Positions 45,503 to 58,514 of a DNA stretch of 64,000 bases are shown piece after piece. Positions within the stretch are counted from its first letter, which is position 1, and each line of letters starts with the position of its first letter. The DNA comes from Shewanella atlantica. Its GTDB lineage: Bacteria > Pseudomonadota > Gammaproteobacteria > Enterobacterales > Shewanellaceae. The translations under genes were made by a program, and so were the position numbers. The notes beneath the pieces are model-generated. The model was not told the origin of the DNA, did not search any database, and was given only the letters and a program-made list of their open reading frames with translations. The DNA lies in contig NZ_RXNV01000005.1 in the NCBI RefSeq assembly GCF_003966265.1, positions 124,001 through 188,000 of the forward strand. Direction: 5' to 3'.

Positions 45503-45673
45503 TATCATCACCGAAAATGTTCGATAGGCACCTTTTGATCTAACAAATATGGTGTTGATCAACTCAACTATGAACCACTTGATAGCCTTATAATTAACGA
45601 TAATAAATGTTGGCTTATTCCCGGCTTATTGATTTAATGAATCCAGTACTCAAGAAAGCGTGTATGACCTAAG

Positions 45674-47509
45674 ATGCCAACAAGCCAGCTACCCACACCA
45701 CAACTGCAACACTTCTATATCTCTGAAGAGCAATCGATCTATCTGCTTAAAGCCGATGATGCGCGTAAGCACAGGGCCTGGATACGTCTGTGTAAGCAAC
45801 AACTGGGTAAGTTAGGCTACAAAGAGTTGGAGCTCGTTGGTAAAGGCGCTTATGGGTTCGTATTTGCAGGCATAGACCCCAAGGGCGAGGCTCATGTTTT
45901 TAAATTTTCACGAGTCACTCTGCCACAACACGTTCAGGACAGGTTGGAAGAGGAGGCGTTTATGCTTGCTCAGGTCAAACATCCGAATGTGCCTCCCGCC
46001 ATCAAGTTTGCCCACGCCGGTAAACAAGGCATCTTGGTCATGGCGAGGGCGCCGGGTGAGGATCTTGAACAACTCTGCTTGAAACGAGGCGCACTGCCTG
46101 TTGCCATGGTTATGAATATCGCCAGACAACTTGCCAATATTCTGCAATACCTGCACCACGGTCGTCCTTTGGTACATGGCGATATAAAGCCATCCAACTT
46201 AGTCTACGACATAAAGACCAATCACCTTTCACTTATTGATTGGGGCTCGGCGGTATTTGCCCAGCGAGACGCTCTGGGTAACCCGGTCAATGGAAATGTG
46301 ATGGACCTGCTCTCTAATGATCAGCAGCATACTAACGCCAGAATGGGCGATGTCTATTTTATTGGAGAGGAACAACTAAATGGCTCCCTCTCCAGTACCC
46401 GATTCGATGAACAGGGTGTCGCAGCAACCTTATATGCCATAGCATCTGGCCAGGCGAGTCGTTTCGGCAGCAAGGTGATAACAGCCACCAGCATAGGTTT
46501 ACCTGTAGAGCTGGCTAAAACCTTAGATGGCATGCTCAGTGATAATCCACAGCAGCGAAATAAAGCCGGGGACTACTTCCTCAAGAGTATGCTTCATAGC
46601 CACCGACTCCACCTGCCCGATATAGTTAAACCACCGCTGATAGGGGATATCCCGATTTGGGAGCTCACCCGGGAACGCGATGTAGAGACCGTTATCTATA
46701 GCTCCCGGAAATCATTCCTGAAAGAACATAACACGGAAGATCCCATCGAAAAGATGGATGACCTTCAGTTAGAAAAATATTATCGCAACTTTATGGCGGG
46801 AATGGGCGATACAGAGAAAGGTTTTATCGCCGCTGTCGGTCGTATCGGTCAATACTCGATCGTGGGAGGTCTGGCGATCCACTGGCGAGAAACCGGCGTT
46901 TTTGTCGACTCGAATCTGGCCCTGTATCGCGCCGAGGAAAAAGCGGCACTGACTTTAGCGGTCAACAACATGGTGACCCTGGCCAGAGGAATAAGAAGGA
47001 TCGGGGTGTTTAAGGCTTGCTTCTTCAATGCCAGAGATACCTTGCACCTTGAGCGTGATGATACCACACAGCCTTTTCATATCGGTCCGGAGCAGCAGTT
47101 ACCTTTCGAGGTAGGAAGCGTGCCTTCACTGGAAGATAGATCCCGCTTGCACTCTTACTTCGAGGATGGACGAGACCCTGACGAAAACCTGGAGCTTCCT
47201 TCAGAGATAATAAATGAACTGGCATGGATCAATAAGATCCATCATACCGGCTGCATCATCTTCGAAGTACTGCCTAACCATATGAAGATCCACAGTTATC
47301 TCAGGTTATTAAACCCCAGAAAACAAGCGGCATTCCGTGCCAGCCTCGATAGAATATTGAGTCACGTGGATAAGATTCAAGGGAAAGGGGTATCGGGCTT
47401 TATGAAGTTACCCTACAAAAACACCAGAAAGTTCAGTCATATAGATTGTAAAGAGGAAAACTATTATCCGAGGAATCCGAAGAACAAGGTCCTAGAACCT
47501 AGAACCTAG
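45674..47509 (+). CDS. Serine/threonine protein kinase
   Basis: A 611-aa soluble protein. Hanks-type kinase at ~50-310: glycine loop 'GKGAYGFVFAG', 'HVFKFSR' (Lys), 'VHGDIKPSNLVYD' catalytic loop and 'IDWGSA' in place of DFG. The C-terminal ~300 residues are an unrecognised domain. There is no transmembrane helix or PASTA repeat. No phosphatase gene is near. Substrate unknown. It ends four bases into the convergent fxsA gene. A DWG motif still offers the metal-binding Asp, so the kinase may be active. Confidence 0.85.
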   Translation: MPTSQLPTPQLQHFYISEEQSIYLLKADDARKHRAWIRLCKQQLGKLGYKELELVGKGAYGFVFAGIDPKGEAHVFKFSRVTLPQHVQDRLEEEAFMLAQVKHPNVPPAIKFAHAGKQGILVMARAPGEDLEQLCLKRGALPVAMVMNIARQLANILQYLHHGRPLVHGDIKPSNLVYDIKTNHLSLIDWGSAVFAQRDALGNPVNGNVMDLLSNDQQHTNARMGDVYFIGEEQLNGSLSSTRFDEQGVAATLYAIASGQASRFGSKVITATSIGLPVELAKTLDGMLSDNPQQRNKAGDYFLKSMLHSHRLHLPDIVKPPLIGDIPIWELTRERDVETVIYSSRKSFLKEHNTEDPIEKMDDLQLEKYYRNFMAGMGDTEKGFIAAVGRIGQYSIVGGLAIHWRETGVFVDSNLALYRAEEKAALTLAVNNMVTLARGIRRIGVFKACFFNARDTLHLERDDTTQPFHIGPEQQLPFEVGSVPSLEDRSRLHSYFEDGRDPDENLELPSEIINELAWINKIHHTGCIIFEVLPNHMKIHSYLRLLNPRKQAAFRASLDRILSHVDKIQGKGVSGFMKLPYKNTRKFSHIDCKEENYYPRNPKNKVLEPRT

Positions 47510-48075
47510 GTCCTGGGATCTTCTTTATCATCTATCTGATGGCTTTCCGGACGCTTGTCGCTGGGATCATGCTTACGCTCAAAATCACCATCGAATGTAT
47601 CTCCGCCTTCAGGGTTCTGACTCTTACTGTCATCGAATGGTTGATGCCCGCCAAAGGGACCTTGAGCACCATTGGCACCGGAACCAAAACCGCCATGAAA
47701 ACCACCATTATTGACGACTCTCATCTTCATTCGCTTGTAAAGAAAGCCGGCAACCGGGATGCGGGTCAGGGGAGTCAACAGCAGTAATCCAATGGCATCG
47801 GTAACAAAGCCCGGAATAAGTAACAGCAGGCCGGCAACGGCCAGCATCATCCCCTCGACAATCTCCTGACCGGGTGCTTCGCCCCGTGCAAGCTTTTGCT
47901 GCACCTGCATTAGTGTAGTGATCCCTTGGCTACGAACCAAAGAGACACCGACAATAGCAGTAAAGAAGACTAAACCAACGGTGGTCCAGCTCCCGAACGA
48001 CTCTCCGACACGGATCAGTACATTTAGCTCTATAACCGGAACTAAGATGAAGATAACTAACAGAAAGAAAAACAC
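47506..48075 (-). CDS. fxsA: FxsA family cytoplasmic membrane protein
   Basis: About 189 aa. Begins 'FFFLLVIFILVPVIELNVLI' and continues with 'GESFGSWTTVGLVFFTAIVG', 'QEIVEGMMLAVAGLLLLIPG' and 'TDAIGLLLLTP', the FxsA domain with four hydrophobic segments. The tail is Gly- and Asp-rich. GTG 48075 after GAGGT fits the family start; the frame is open to 48111. In E. coli excess FxsA relieves exclusion of phage T7 by F plasmid; the normal role is unknown. Confidence 0.9.
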   Translation of the reverse strand: MFFFLLVIFILVPVIELNVLIRVGESFGSWTTVGLVFFTAIVGVSLVRSQGITTLMQVQQKLARGEAPGQEIVEGMMLAVAGLLLLIPGFVTDAIGLLLLTPLTRIPVAGFLYKRMKMRVVNNGGFHGGFGSGANGAQGPFGGHQPFDDSKSQNPEGGDTFDGDFERKHDPSDKRPESHQIDDKEDPRT

Positions 48076-48372
48076 ACTGACCTCACAACTACTAACCAAT
48101 GAGCAAACCAATTACTCATATATGAAAACTATTTTATCCAATATGAAAACTATATGGGGCTTTACGGGTCTATTTTCAAGTAAGCAGCTGGAGTTTAGCT
48201 CATATAGTGATTCTGTTTACTTGGATAAGCTCACTATTTTAGCAATGCCTTAATGCAAGCCGATATGAAAAGACGTAAAGTATGCTCCATAAATAACCAC
48301 GAACTACCTAAACGAATAGCTCAGGATAGTTTATCGACGCCGGCTTAAGCCAGCTTTAATTTATTAGACGAG

Positions 48373-48711
48373 ATGGCAGCAGATACTATGCAAGATGATT
48401 TTCTGTTAGTGATGACAACTTGCCCCACTAAAGATTCGGCCACCGAGTTGGCTAAAGCCCTGGTCGAGGCAAAAATTGCCGCTTGTATACAGATCTCCGC
48501 TCCGGTGACTTCAATCTACAGCTGGGAAGATGAGATCTGTGAAGAGAGTGAGTTTAGCTTGCATATCAAATGCATGGCAGACAACTACTCTGCACTCGAG
48601 AATAAGGTAAAGCAGCTGCACCCCTATCAAGTACCTGAACTCATTGCCGTCTCCGTGACCAACGGGTTACCCGCATATTTTGATTGGATAAAAGAAACCA
48701 CAACACCATGA
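48373..48711 (+). CDS. cutA: Divalent-cation tolerance protein CutA
   Basis: A 112-aa protein matching CutA1 throughout: 'LLVMTTCPTKDSATELAKAL', 'KIAACIQISAPVTSIYSWED', 'LHIKCMADNYSALENKVKQL', 'HPYQVPELIAV' and 'YFDWIKETT'. CutA forms trimers and is linked to copper tolerance, though its real role is unsettled. An ATG five codons later is an alternative start. It overlaps dsbD by four bases (ATGA), the usual cutA-dsbD arrangement. Confidence 0.95.
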   Translation: MAADTMQDDFLLVMTTCPTKDSATELAKALVEAKIAACIQISAPVTSIYSWEDEICEESEFSLHIKCMADNYSALENKVKQLHPYQVPELIAVSVTNGLPAYFDWIKETTTP

Positions 48712-50543
48712 AAAAAACACTTACCCTAGCTCTTACACTAGTTTTCTCAACCTTACTTCTGTTATCGCCTTTGGCACACAGTGAAGGCGTTTTCAGCAGC
48801 AGTAAGTTCAGCTTCCTCAAAGATGAACCTAAGCTGATGCCTGTCGATGAAGCCTTCGTTTTCGACTTCAAGCAGCAAGGTGAACAGCTGAAAGTAAGTT
48901 GGGTCATTGCAGACGGCTACTACATGTACCGTGATAAGCTGAAGTTTGAAGCAGACGGCGCGACATTGGGTGAAATAGCACTCCCTCGCGGCAAGGCGCA
49001 CACTGATGAATATTTTGGCGAGCAGGAGGTTTACTACTCATACGTTGAGATCCCTATAGCTATCAGAGAAGCTGTCGAAGGCGGCTCTGTTCACGTTACT
49101 TTTATGGGCTGTGCCGAAGGTACATTGTGTTATCCGCCGACCAAGAAAACCGCTTTACTGAGTAAGGTTGAAGCCAATGATGGCTTACTGAGCGATGAGC
49201 TTCCTACAGGTGAAAAACTTGCAAAGGCTCAAGTTAATTCTGAAACCGGCCAAGCTCCTATCACTCAACAAGATAGCCTGAGCAATATGTTATCGGGTGA
49301 CAGTTTGCTCTGGACACTGGTGATCTTCTTCGGCCTGGGGATTGGTCTCGCACTCACCCCTTGTGTCTTCCCTATGTACCCTATTCTATCCGGGATTATC
49401 GTTGGACAAGGAGAAAAGCTCTCAACGGCTAAGGCATTCAGCCTCTCTATGGTCTACGTACAGGGCATGGCGATAACCTACTCACTGCTCGGTTTAGTTG
49501 TCGCATCGGCCGGTATGAAATATCAGGCAGCCCTGCAACACCCGGCCGTGCTCATCGTATTAGCCGTGCTCTTCTTCGTATTAAGTTTGTCCATGTTTGG
49601 TCTGTACGAACTCAAATTACCGTCCAGCTGGCAGGAGAAGATGAATCGCTTCTCCAACAACCAGAAAGGCGGCAACGTTGCTGGCGTCTTCATTATGGGG
49701 ATTATCTCAGGCCTGGTCGCCTCTCCATGTACTACCGCGCCACTGTCCGGTGCCTTGGTATATGTAGCACAAACCGGTGATCTGCTACAGGGCTTCCTGG
49801 CCCTCTACGTGCTCAGCATGGGTATGGGATTACCGCTACTTATTATAGGTACCTCAGGTGGTAAATTGTTGCCAAGAGCGGGAAGCTGGATGGATGTTAT
49901 CAAGACGGTCTTTGGCTTCCTGCTGATCGCCGTATCCATCGTTATGATTGGCAGGATCTGGCCTGACTTCCTCTCGGATCTACTCTGGTCGATTTGGGGC
50001 GTGGTATTGGTCGGATACCTGATGCACCAGAACAAACTCACCGATTTTAACTGGAAGCAAACAGTTCGCTCTGTTCTGTTGATCCTGATGCTATTAGGTA
50101 GCTTCTCATATGGGCTACAAGCCGTGATGACAAAACTTGGCGTTCAGTCACAGACGCAGGTCGCCAGCGAACAGGCTCATGGACATAAACGCATCAAGTC
50201 TGTCGCCGACCTCAAGGCAGAGGTCGAAGCGGCCGCAGCCCAAGGCAAGCCGGTGATGTTAGATCTCTATGCCGACTGGTGCGTAGCCTGTAAGGAGTTC
50301 GAAGCCATCACCTTTAAGGACCCGGCAGTTCAGGCTCGTTTGGCACAGATAGTATTTCTTCAGGCCGACGTCACCAAGAATGATAGCTTAGATATCGAGC
50401 TTCTGGAGAGCTACGATGTACTCGGCCTCCCGACCTTACTGATGTTTGATGCCGATGGTGAGCTTCGAAACGATCTACGCGTCACCGGCTTTATGAAGCC
50501 AGACGCCTTCGCAGCCCATTTAGATATCTTACTGAAAAAGTAA
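48708..50543 (+). CDS. dsbD: Thiol:disulfide interchange protein DsbD
   Basis: A 611-aa protein of full length: signal peptide, periplasmic alpha domain with 'FMGCAEGTLCYPP' (redox Cys pair), eight-helix beta domain with 'LALTPCVFPMYPILSG' and 'GLVASPCTTAPLSGAL', and a C-terminal thioredoxin-like gamma domain with 'DLYADWCVACKEFE'. It passes electrons from cytoplasmic thioredoxin to periplasmic DsbC, DsbG and cytochrome-maturation proteins. ATG 48708 overlaps the cutA stop. A hairpin terminator follows. Confidence 0.96.
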   Translation: MKKTLTLALTLVFSTLLLLSPLAHSEGVFSSSKFSFLKDEPKLMPVDEAFVFDFKQQGEQLKVSWVIADGYYMYRDKLKFEADGATLGEIALPRGKAHTDEYFGEQEVYYSYVEIPIAIREAVEGGSVHVTFMGCAEGTLCYPPTKKTALLSKVEANDGLLSDELPTGEKLAKAQVNSETGQAPITQQDSLSNMLSGDSLLWTLVIFFGLGIGLALTPCVFPMYPILSGIIVGQGEKLSTAKAFSLSMVYVQGMAITYSLLGLVVASAGMKYQAALQHPAVLIVLAVLFFVLSLSMFGLYELKLPSSWQEKMNRFSNNQKGGNVAGVFIMGIISGLVASPCTTAPLSGALVYVAQTGDLLQGFLALYVLSMGMGLPLLIIGTSGGKLLPRAGSWMDVIKTVFGFLLIAVSIVMIGRIWPDFLSDLLWSIWGVVLVGYLMHQNKLTDFNWKQTVRSVLLILMLLGSFSYGLQAVMTKLGVQSQTQVASEQAHGHKRIKSVADLKAEVEAAAAQGKPVMLDLYADWCVACKEFEAITFKDPAVQARLAQIVFLQADVTKNDSLDIELLESYDVLGLPTLLMFDADGELRNDLRVTGFMKPDAFAAHLDILLKK

Positions 50544-50569
50544 ACCGCTTAGATACGCACAAAAATCAA

Positions 50570-50597
50570 GACCTGCGCTTCAACAGAATCGCAGGTC
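50570..50597 (+). terminator. Terminator after dsbD
   Basis: Perfect 8-bp stem GACCTGCG / CGCAGGTC followed by TTCTTATTT. Confidence 0.8.
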
Positions 50598-50756
50598 TTC
50601 TTATTTCTCCCCCCTTTATCGCGACAAGTCAGGCCACTCTCCGATTGCTCCCTAGCGTACAAATCCAATTTATCAAATCATTTTTTATTTTTAATATAAA
50701 GTTAAACAAACTCTTATACAATATGAGGTAGTTACCCTTATACCATCAGGAGAGAC

Positions 50757-52382
50757 ATGGAACCCGCCATCCTTATCACCACCTTAGCTTGCGGTATGTT
50801 AGTCAGCCGAGTAGGACTACCGCCTCTTATCGGCTATCTCGTAGCGGGTTTTGTACTGTTTTTGTTCGGCATCGATGAATCGAGTCTTCCTCTTCTGGAG
50901 CAGTTGGCAGAGCTTGGCGTCACCTTACTTCTGTTTGCCATCGGCCTTAAATTAGATATCCGAAGTTTATTCAAAGCCGAAGTCTGGGCAGGTTCCAGCC
51001 TGCATCTGATGGGCTCTATGCTGTTCTTTATCCCACTACTCAAGCTGCTTGGAATATTGGGGCTGGAACAACTCACAGGTCTCGATCTTAATCAATTAGC
51101 CCTGCTGGCCTTTGCACTCAGCTTCTCCAGTACGATTTTTGCCGTCAAGATATTGGAAGATAAGGGTGATATGCAATCACTCTATGGCCGCGTCGCGATC
51201 GGTATCTTGATCATGCAGGATATCTTTGCGGTGGCTTTCCTGACCATATCGAAAGGTGATATTCCTTCTGTCTGGGCCTTAGGATTATTACTGTTGCCAT
51301 TTGCCAGACCACTTATCTATCGTGTCTTCGACCGTGTCGGTCATGGTGAGCTTCTGGTGTTGTTCGGATTAGTGATGGCGCTGGTATTAGGTGCCTGGCT
51401 ATTCGAGGCTGTCGGTCTTAAGCCCGATTTAGGCGCGCTGATTATCGGCATTTTATTAGCGGGTCACTCAAAATCTTCGGAGCTGGCAAAGTCGCTGTTC
51501 TATTTCAAAGAGCTCTTCCTGGTAGCTTTCTTCTTAACGGTTGGCCTCAATGGACTGCCTAGCTTTTCAGACATAGGTTTAGCCAGCCTGTTAGTGTTAG
51601 TGGTCCCTGTTAAGGTCGCCCTGTTCCTCTACCTGTTAACCCACTTTAAACTGCGCTCCCGTACCTCGCTGATGACCTCATTTAGTCTGGGCAACTACAG
51701 TGAGTTTGGCTTAATTGTCGCGGCCGTCGCCACGAGCAAAGGCTGGCTACCTTCGCAATGGATGGTAATTTTGGCCGTAGCCTTGAGTATCAGCTTCCTC
51801 TTTTCTGCGCCATTAAATGCCGCATCAAACAGGCTGTATATAAAGATGCAGGGGCGATTAAAACGACTCGAGAAATACCCGCCACATCCGGAGGATAGGC
51901 AGATCAATGTAGGCAATCCAAGGTTCCTGATTTTGGGTATGGGACGGATCGGTAGCGGGGCCTACGATGAGCTGAAAAGTAAATTTGACGGCGAGATCCT
52001 GGGGGTTGAACACAAACAAGATCTCGTTGACTACCACAAAGAACATGGACGACATGTGGTTCAGGGAGATGCATCTGATACCGACTTCTGGGAGAAGCTT
52101 GAGCATGCCCCGAATCTGGAGCTGGTGTTACTTGCTATGCCCCATCATATTGGTAATCAATTTGCTGTTGAGCAACTACAGAGACTCAACTATAAAGGCA
52201 AAATGAGTGCGATAGTCCAATACGCTGAAGATGCAGAATCTCTTAAATCAACGGGTGTTCATTGTGTCTATAACCTCTATGAAGCGGCGGGTGCTGGTTT
52301 TGTCGACCATGTGGTTAATGATCTCCTCCCGGACTCCCATGTGGCACGCTCTAATGCCGAAGAGATGAAAACCAAAGGTTAG
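50757..52382 (+). CDS. CPA2-family cation:proton antiporter with RCK domain
   Basis: A 541-aa protein: about 12 transmembrane helices with the N-terminal 'GLPPLIGYLVAGFVL', 'ELGVTLLLFAIGLKLD' and 'ALSFSSTIFAVKILE' blocks of Kef-type antiporters, then a cytoplasmic TrkA-N/RCK domain ('FLILGMGRIGSGAYDELK', 'HVVQGDASDTDFWEKL'). It exchanges K+ or Na+ for H+. No KefF/KefG ancillary gene is adjacent. AGGAGA precedes the ATG. Monocistronic by context. Confidence 0.9.
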   Translation: MEPAILITTLACGMLVSRVGLPPLIGYLVAGFVLFLFGIDESSLPLLEQLAELGVTLLLFAIGLKLDIRSLFKAEVWAGSSLHLMGSMLFFIPLLKLLGILGLEQLTGLDLNQLALLAFALSFSSTIFAVKILEDKGDMQSLYGRVAIGILIMQDIFAVAFLTISKGDIPSVWALGLLLLPFARPLIYRVFDRVGHGELLVLFGLVMALVLGAWLFEAVGLKPDLGALIIGILLAGHSKSSELAKSLFYFKELFLVAFFLTVGLNGLPSFSDIGLASLLVLVVPVKVALFLYLLTHFKLRSRTSLMTSFSLGNYSEFGLIVAAVATSKGWLPSQWMVILAVALSISFLFSAPLNAASNRLYIKMQGRLKRLEKYPPHPEDRQINVGNPRFLILGMGRIGSGAYDELKSKFDGEILGVEHKQDLVDYHKEHGRHVVQGDASDTDFWEKLEHAPNLELVLLAMPHHIGNQFAVEQLQRLNYKGKMSAIVQYAEDAESLKSTGVHCVYNLYEAAGAGFVDHVVNDLLPDSHVARSNAEEMKTKG

Positions 52383-52461
52383 TTAAAGGTAGATTGTATA
52401 CATTATCCTGACAATCTAGTATTGTATTTCCCATCCTACGTAAGATGGGAAAAACAATACT

Positions 52462-53499
52462 ATGATGACCCCTACAGCAAACAGCCACCTAAACCCAACC
52501 TTGAGCAAACAACACAGGCGGCTGAGGCGTAATAAGCCAGCCAAGTTGATAAGCCTGCTCAGGCTGTCACCTCTTCCGTTGCTGGCTTCGATAATCGCTA
52601 TGCCCTCTTTGGCTGACGGCTACGATATTTGGCTTTATCCCCTGCACTTCGATGCTATTAATGCCAGCTGGCAGCTCGGAGAAGCTAGAGCCGTCACGGA
52701 TCGAGACGGCTATGACAATCAACCTGCCTTCACACCTGACAGTCAAGCCATACTGTTTTCATCAGACAGAGGTGGTACTCACCAGGATATCTATCAATAT
52801 TGGATTAATGACAAGCATCAGGATGACGATGGCAAGGTTGCTCTCCAACTAACCCAAATTACCGACACAAAAGGCGAGAGTGAGTATTCTCCCCAGCCCA
52901 CACCAAATGGCACTCGTTATGTCGTCGAACAAGGCGTACCACATCAGAGTGTCTGGATAGAGGAGACGGGCACAGCCAGAAAACGCGCCATCAATAGCAT
53001 GATCCCCAGCGGTTATTATGCTCACCACCCTGAGGTCGGCACACTTATTTGGGCGCGATACGCCTATAGCCTCTACTTCGAACCCTTGGGAGAGGTTGCT
53101 GATGAACGGCACTTTGTCGTCGCGAATGCCGGTCGTAGTATTCATGCAATTCCAAACGAGCAGGCTTTCAGTTATCTGCATAAACAACCCGATGGCGAGA
53201 GGGTTATTAAGCGGTTTGCTCCCGGCTCAGGTAGTCACACCCACTTGATATCCGTGGGACGCAGTAGCGAAGATTATGGTTGGAGCGGCAATGGTTGGAT
53301 CTTCAATATTGATGCTAACCGGCTCAGAGCCTGGCCTTCCTCATCTAAAACAACTCACACAGACCAGACTCTTCGGTGGCAAAGTGCTCGGTGGCAGACG
53401 GTTACTCAACTTGAGCCCCCGACACAGGCTCACCATAGCCCTTCCCGGATAGCTATCAGTCCCGATAATCGTCATCTTGCCATCGTGTGGGCAAGGTAA
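52462..53499 (+). CDS. PD40/TolB-like beta-propeller exported protein
   Basis: A 345-aa protein. A long basic leader is followed by a hydrophobic segment ending 'MPSLA-DGYDIW', a likely signal peptide. The body has WD40-like PD40 repeats ('NQPAFTPDSQAILFSSDRGG', 'SEYSPQPTPNGTRYVVE'). The protein is expected in the periplasm and might bind a ligand or partner protein. It lies 50 bases before the beta-galactosidase start and may belong to that operon. The start is uncertain because the leader is unusually long. Confidence 0.6.
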   Translation: MMTPTANSHLNPTLSKQHRRLRRNKPAKLISLLRLSPLPLLASIIAMPSLADGYDIWLYPLHFDAINASWQLGEARAVTDRDGYDNQPAFTPDSQAILFSSDRGGTHQDIYQYWINDKHQDDDGKVALQLTQITDTKGESEYSPQPTPNGTRYVVEQGVPHQSVWIEETGTARKRAINSMIPSGYYAHHPEVGTLIWARYAYSLYFEPLGEVADERHFVVANAGRSIHAIPNEQAFSYLHKQPDGERVIKRFAPGSGSHTHLISVGRSSEDYGWSGNGWIFNIDANRLRAWPSSSKTTHTDQTLRWQSARWQTVTQLEPPTQAHHSPSRIAISPDNRHLAIVWAR

Positions 53500-53503
53500 T
53501 TAA

Positions 53504-56728
<3,225 letters not shown>

Positions 56729-56832
56729 TACCTATCGCTATCCCCCCCGCTCCGATTAGTAACTAAAATTCAGCAGTGTGCCGTCGCTGATTACGTATTG
56801 AAAAATGATAATAAAAAAGACAAGGAATCAAG

Positions 56833-58257
56833 ATGGAACAGATAGTTCAACTCGCCATATTTTTTGGCTTAACGGCAACGGTGGGGTTAATCACCTACCT
56901 CAAGTGCCGTAATATCAAACGCGATAACAGCGACAGCAGAGACTACTTCCTTGCCGGCGGAGGCTTGAGCTGGGTCGTGGTTGCCGGCTCCCTGATGATG
57001 ACCAATATCAGCGCCGAGCAGATTGTCGGAATGAACGGCGCACAGGCTCTGCTCGTTGCCTGGTGGGAGATAGCCGCCGCCGTTGGACTGATTATTTTGG
57101 CTAAATGGCTTATCCCTATCTATTACAAATATAACTGCACCACCACCACAGAACTACTTGAGCGCAAATATAATGACAAGGGCATTCGCGCCATGGTCTC
57201 GGTGCTCTTTATGCTTGGATATGCCTTTATATTACTCCCCGTCGTTCTGTATACCGGCTCGCTGTTTATGAAGTCTATGTTTGGCCTACAGATATCTGTC
57301 ACTCTGTTGGCGATTATCTTTGCCGTTGTAGGGGCTGTTTACGCCATTTTCGGTGGTCTTAGAGCGATCGCGATCTCCGATAGCTTAAATGGGGTAGGGC
57401 TTATCTTGATGGGTATCGTGGTCTCATTTCTCGCCATGAACGCCGTTAACTGGGATCTTTCCGGCGTCCCTATCGAACGCATCACCTTGATTGGCGATGA
57501 TCAATCTGATATTCCCTGGCACACATTATTAACCGGAATGATCTTCATTCAGATATTCTACTGGGGAACCAATATGGTAATAACCCAGAGAGCACTGGCG
57601 GCAAAGTCGGTGAGAGAAGCACAGAAAGGGCTATATGCCGCCGTTATCATGAAACTTATCGTGCCCATCATAGTGGTGCTGCCCGGTATCGTGGCCTTCA
57701 AGTTGTATGGCGATGTTGGCGATGTGGCTTATGGCAGGTTGGTGGGTGACATTCTTCCACCTTGGCTATCCGGCGCCTTCGCTGCCGTGATTGCCGGGGC
57801 TGTTTTGAGCTCATTTAACTCTTGTTTGAACTCGGCTGCCGCACTGTATACCTGCGATATTCACCAAAACTATGTTAACCCCGATACCGATGTTCGTAAG
57901 ATAGGGACTCGGGTCGCGCTGGTTTTCACCTTAATCTCGGTGGGATTGGTGCCCATTTTCGCTAAATCTGAGAGCATTATCTCTTTGCTGCAACAGCTTA
58001 ACGGCCTCTATTCCATGCCGGTTCTGGCGGCATTTATCTGCGCGCTGGCCTTCAAAAATGTACATGCTAATGCCATCAAGTTAGGCCTTATCTTCGGCGT
58101 GCTGACCTATGCCATCTTTACCTTCATATGGAGTCCATTCCACTTTATTCATATGATGGCAATTACCCTTGCAGCTACGATTATGGTCACCTTACTGTTA
58201 AGCAAGTTTGTCTTTACGGACCGAAAGGTTCCACAATTAGCGGCCGCCGAAAGTTAG
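56833..58257 (+). CDS. Sodium:sugar symporter (SSS family), likely galactose
   Basis: A 474-aa protein with ~13 transmembrane helices and the SSS pattern ('DYFLAGGGLSWVVVAGSLMM', 'SAEQIVGMNGAQAL', 'GAVYAIFGGLRAIAISDSLN', 'AGAVLSSFNSCLNSAAALYT'). Position between the beta-galactosidase and galK/galM makes galactose (or glucose) the likely substrate, taken up with Na+. AAGGA precedes the ATG. A terminator-like hairpin follows, so galK may also have its own promoter. Confidence 0.9.
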   Translation: MEQIVQLAIFFGLTATVGLITYLKCRNIKRDNSDSRDYFLAGGGLSWVVVAGSLMMTNISAEQIVGMNGAQALLVAWWEIAAAVGLIILAKWLIPIYYKYNCTTTTELLERKYNDKGIRAMVSVLFMLGYAFILLPVVLYTGSLFMKSMFGLQISVTLLAIIFAVVGAVYAIFGGLRAIAISDSLNGVGLILMGIVVSFLAMNAVNWDLSGVPIERITLIGDDQSDIPWHTLLTGMIFIQIFYWGTNMVITQRALAAKSVREAQKGLYAAVIMKLIVPIIVVLPGIVAFKLYGDVGDVAYGRLVGDILPPWLSGAFAAVIAGAVLSSFNSCLNSAAALYTCDIHQNYVNPDTDVRKIGTRVALVFTLISVGLVPIFAKSESIISLLQQLNGLYSMPVLAAFICALAFKNVHANAIKLGLIFGVLTYAIFTFIWSPFHFIHMMAITLAATIMVTLLLSKFVFTDRKVPQLAAAES

Positions 58258-58269
58258 TCAAATGTAAAA

Positions 58270-58299
58270 AGAGCGTTCGTTTTGTGTATCGTTCGCTCT
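58270..58299 (+). terminator. Hairpin after symporter gene
   Basis: AGAGCG / CGCTCT stem with an 18-base loop that can extend the pairing partly, then AATTTCATT. Moderate terminator. Confidence 0.5.
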
Positions 58300-58514
58300 A
58301 ATTTCATTAGATTTTATTATCAAACTAAGAAATTCAACCCCAACTCCAGATACAAACGAAAAAAATAGATTAACTCTGTAAAAACTGAGTTACAGCCTGA
58401 GTTAAGTCGTGATATAACGATAAATACCTATCGGTATATACAGTCGAAAACTAACGCAACCGGCAAACCTGTCACAGGCAATATCATTTTTTATTTATAG
58501 AGAAACGTAAAAAC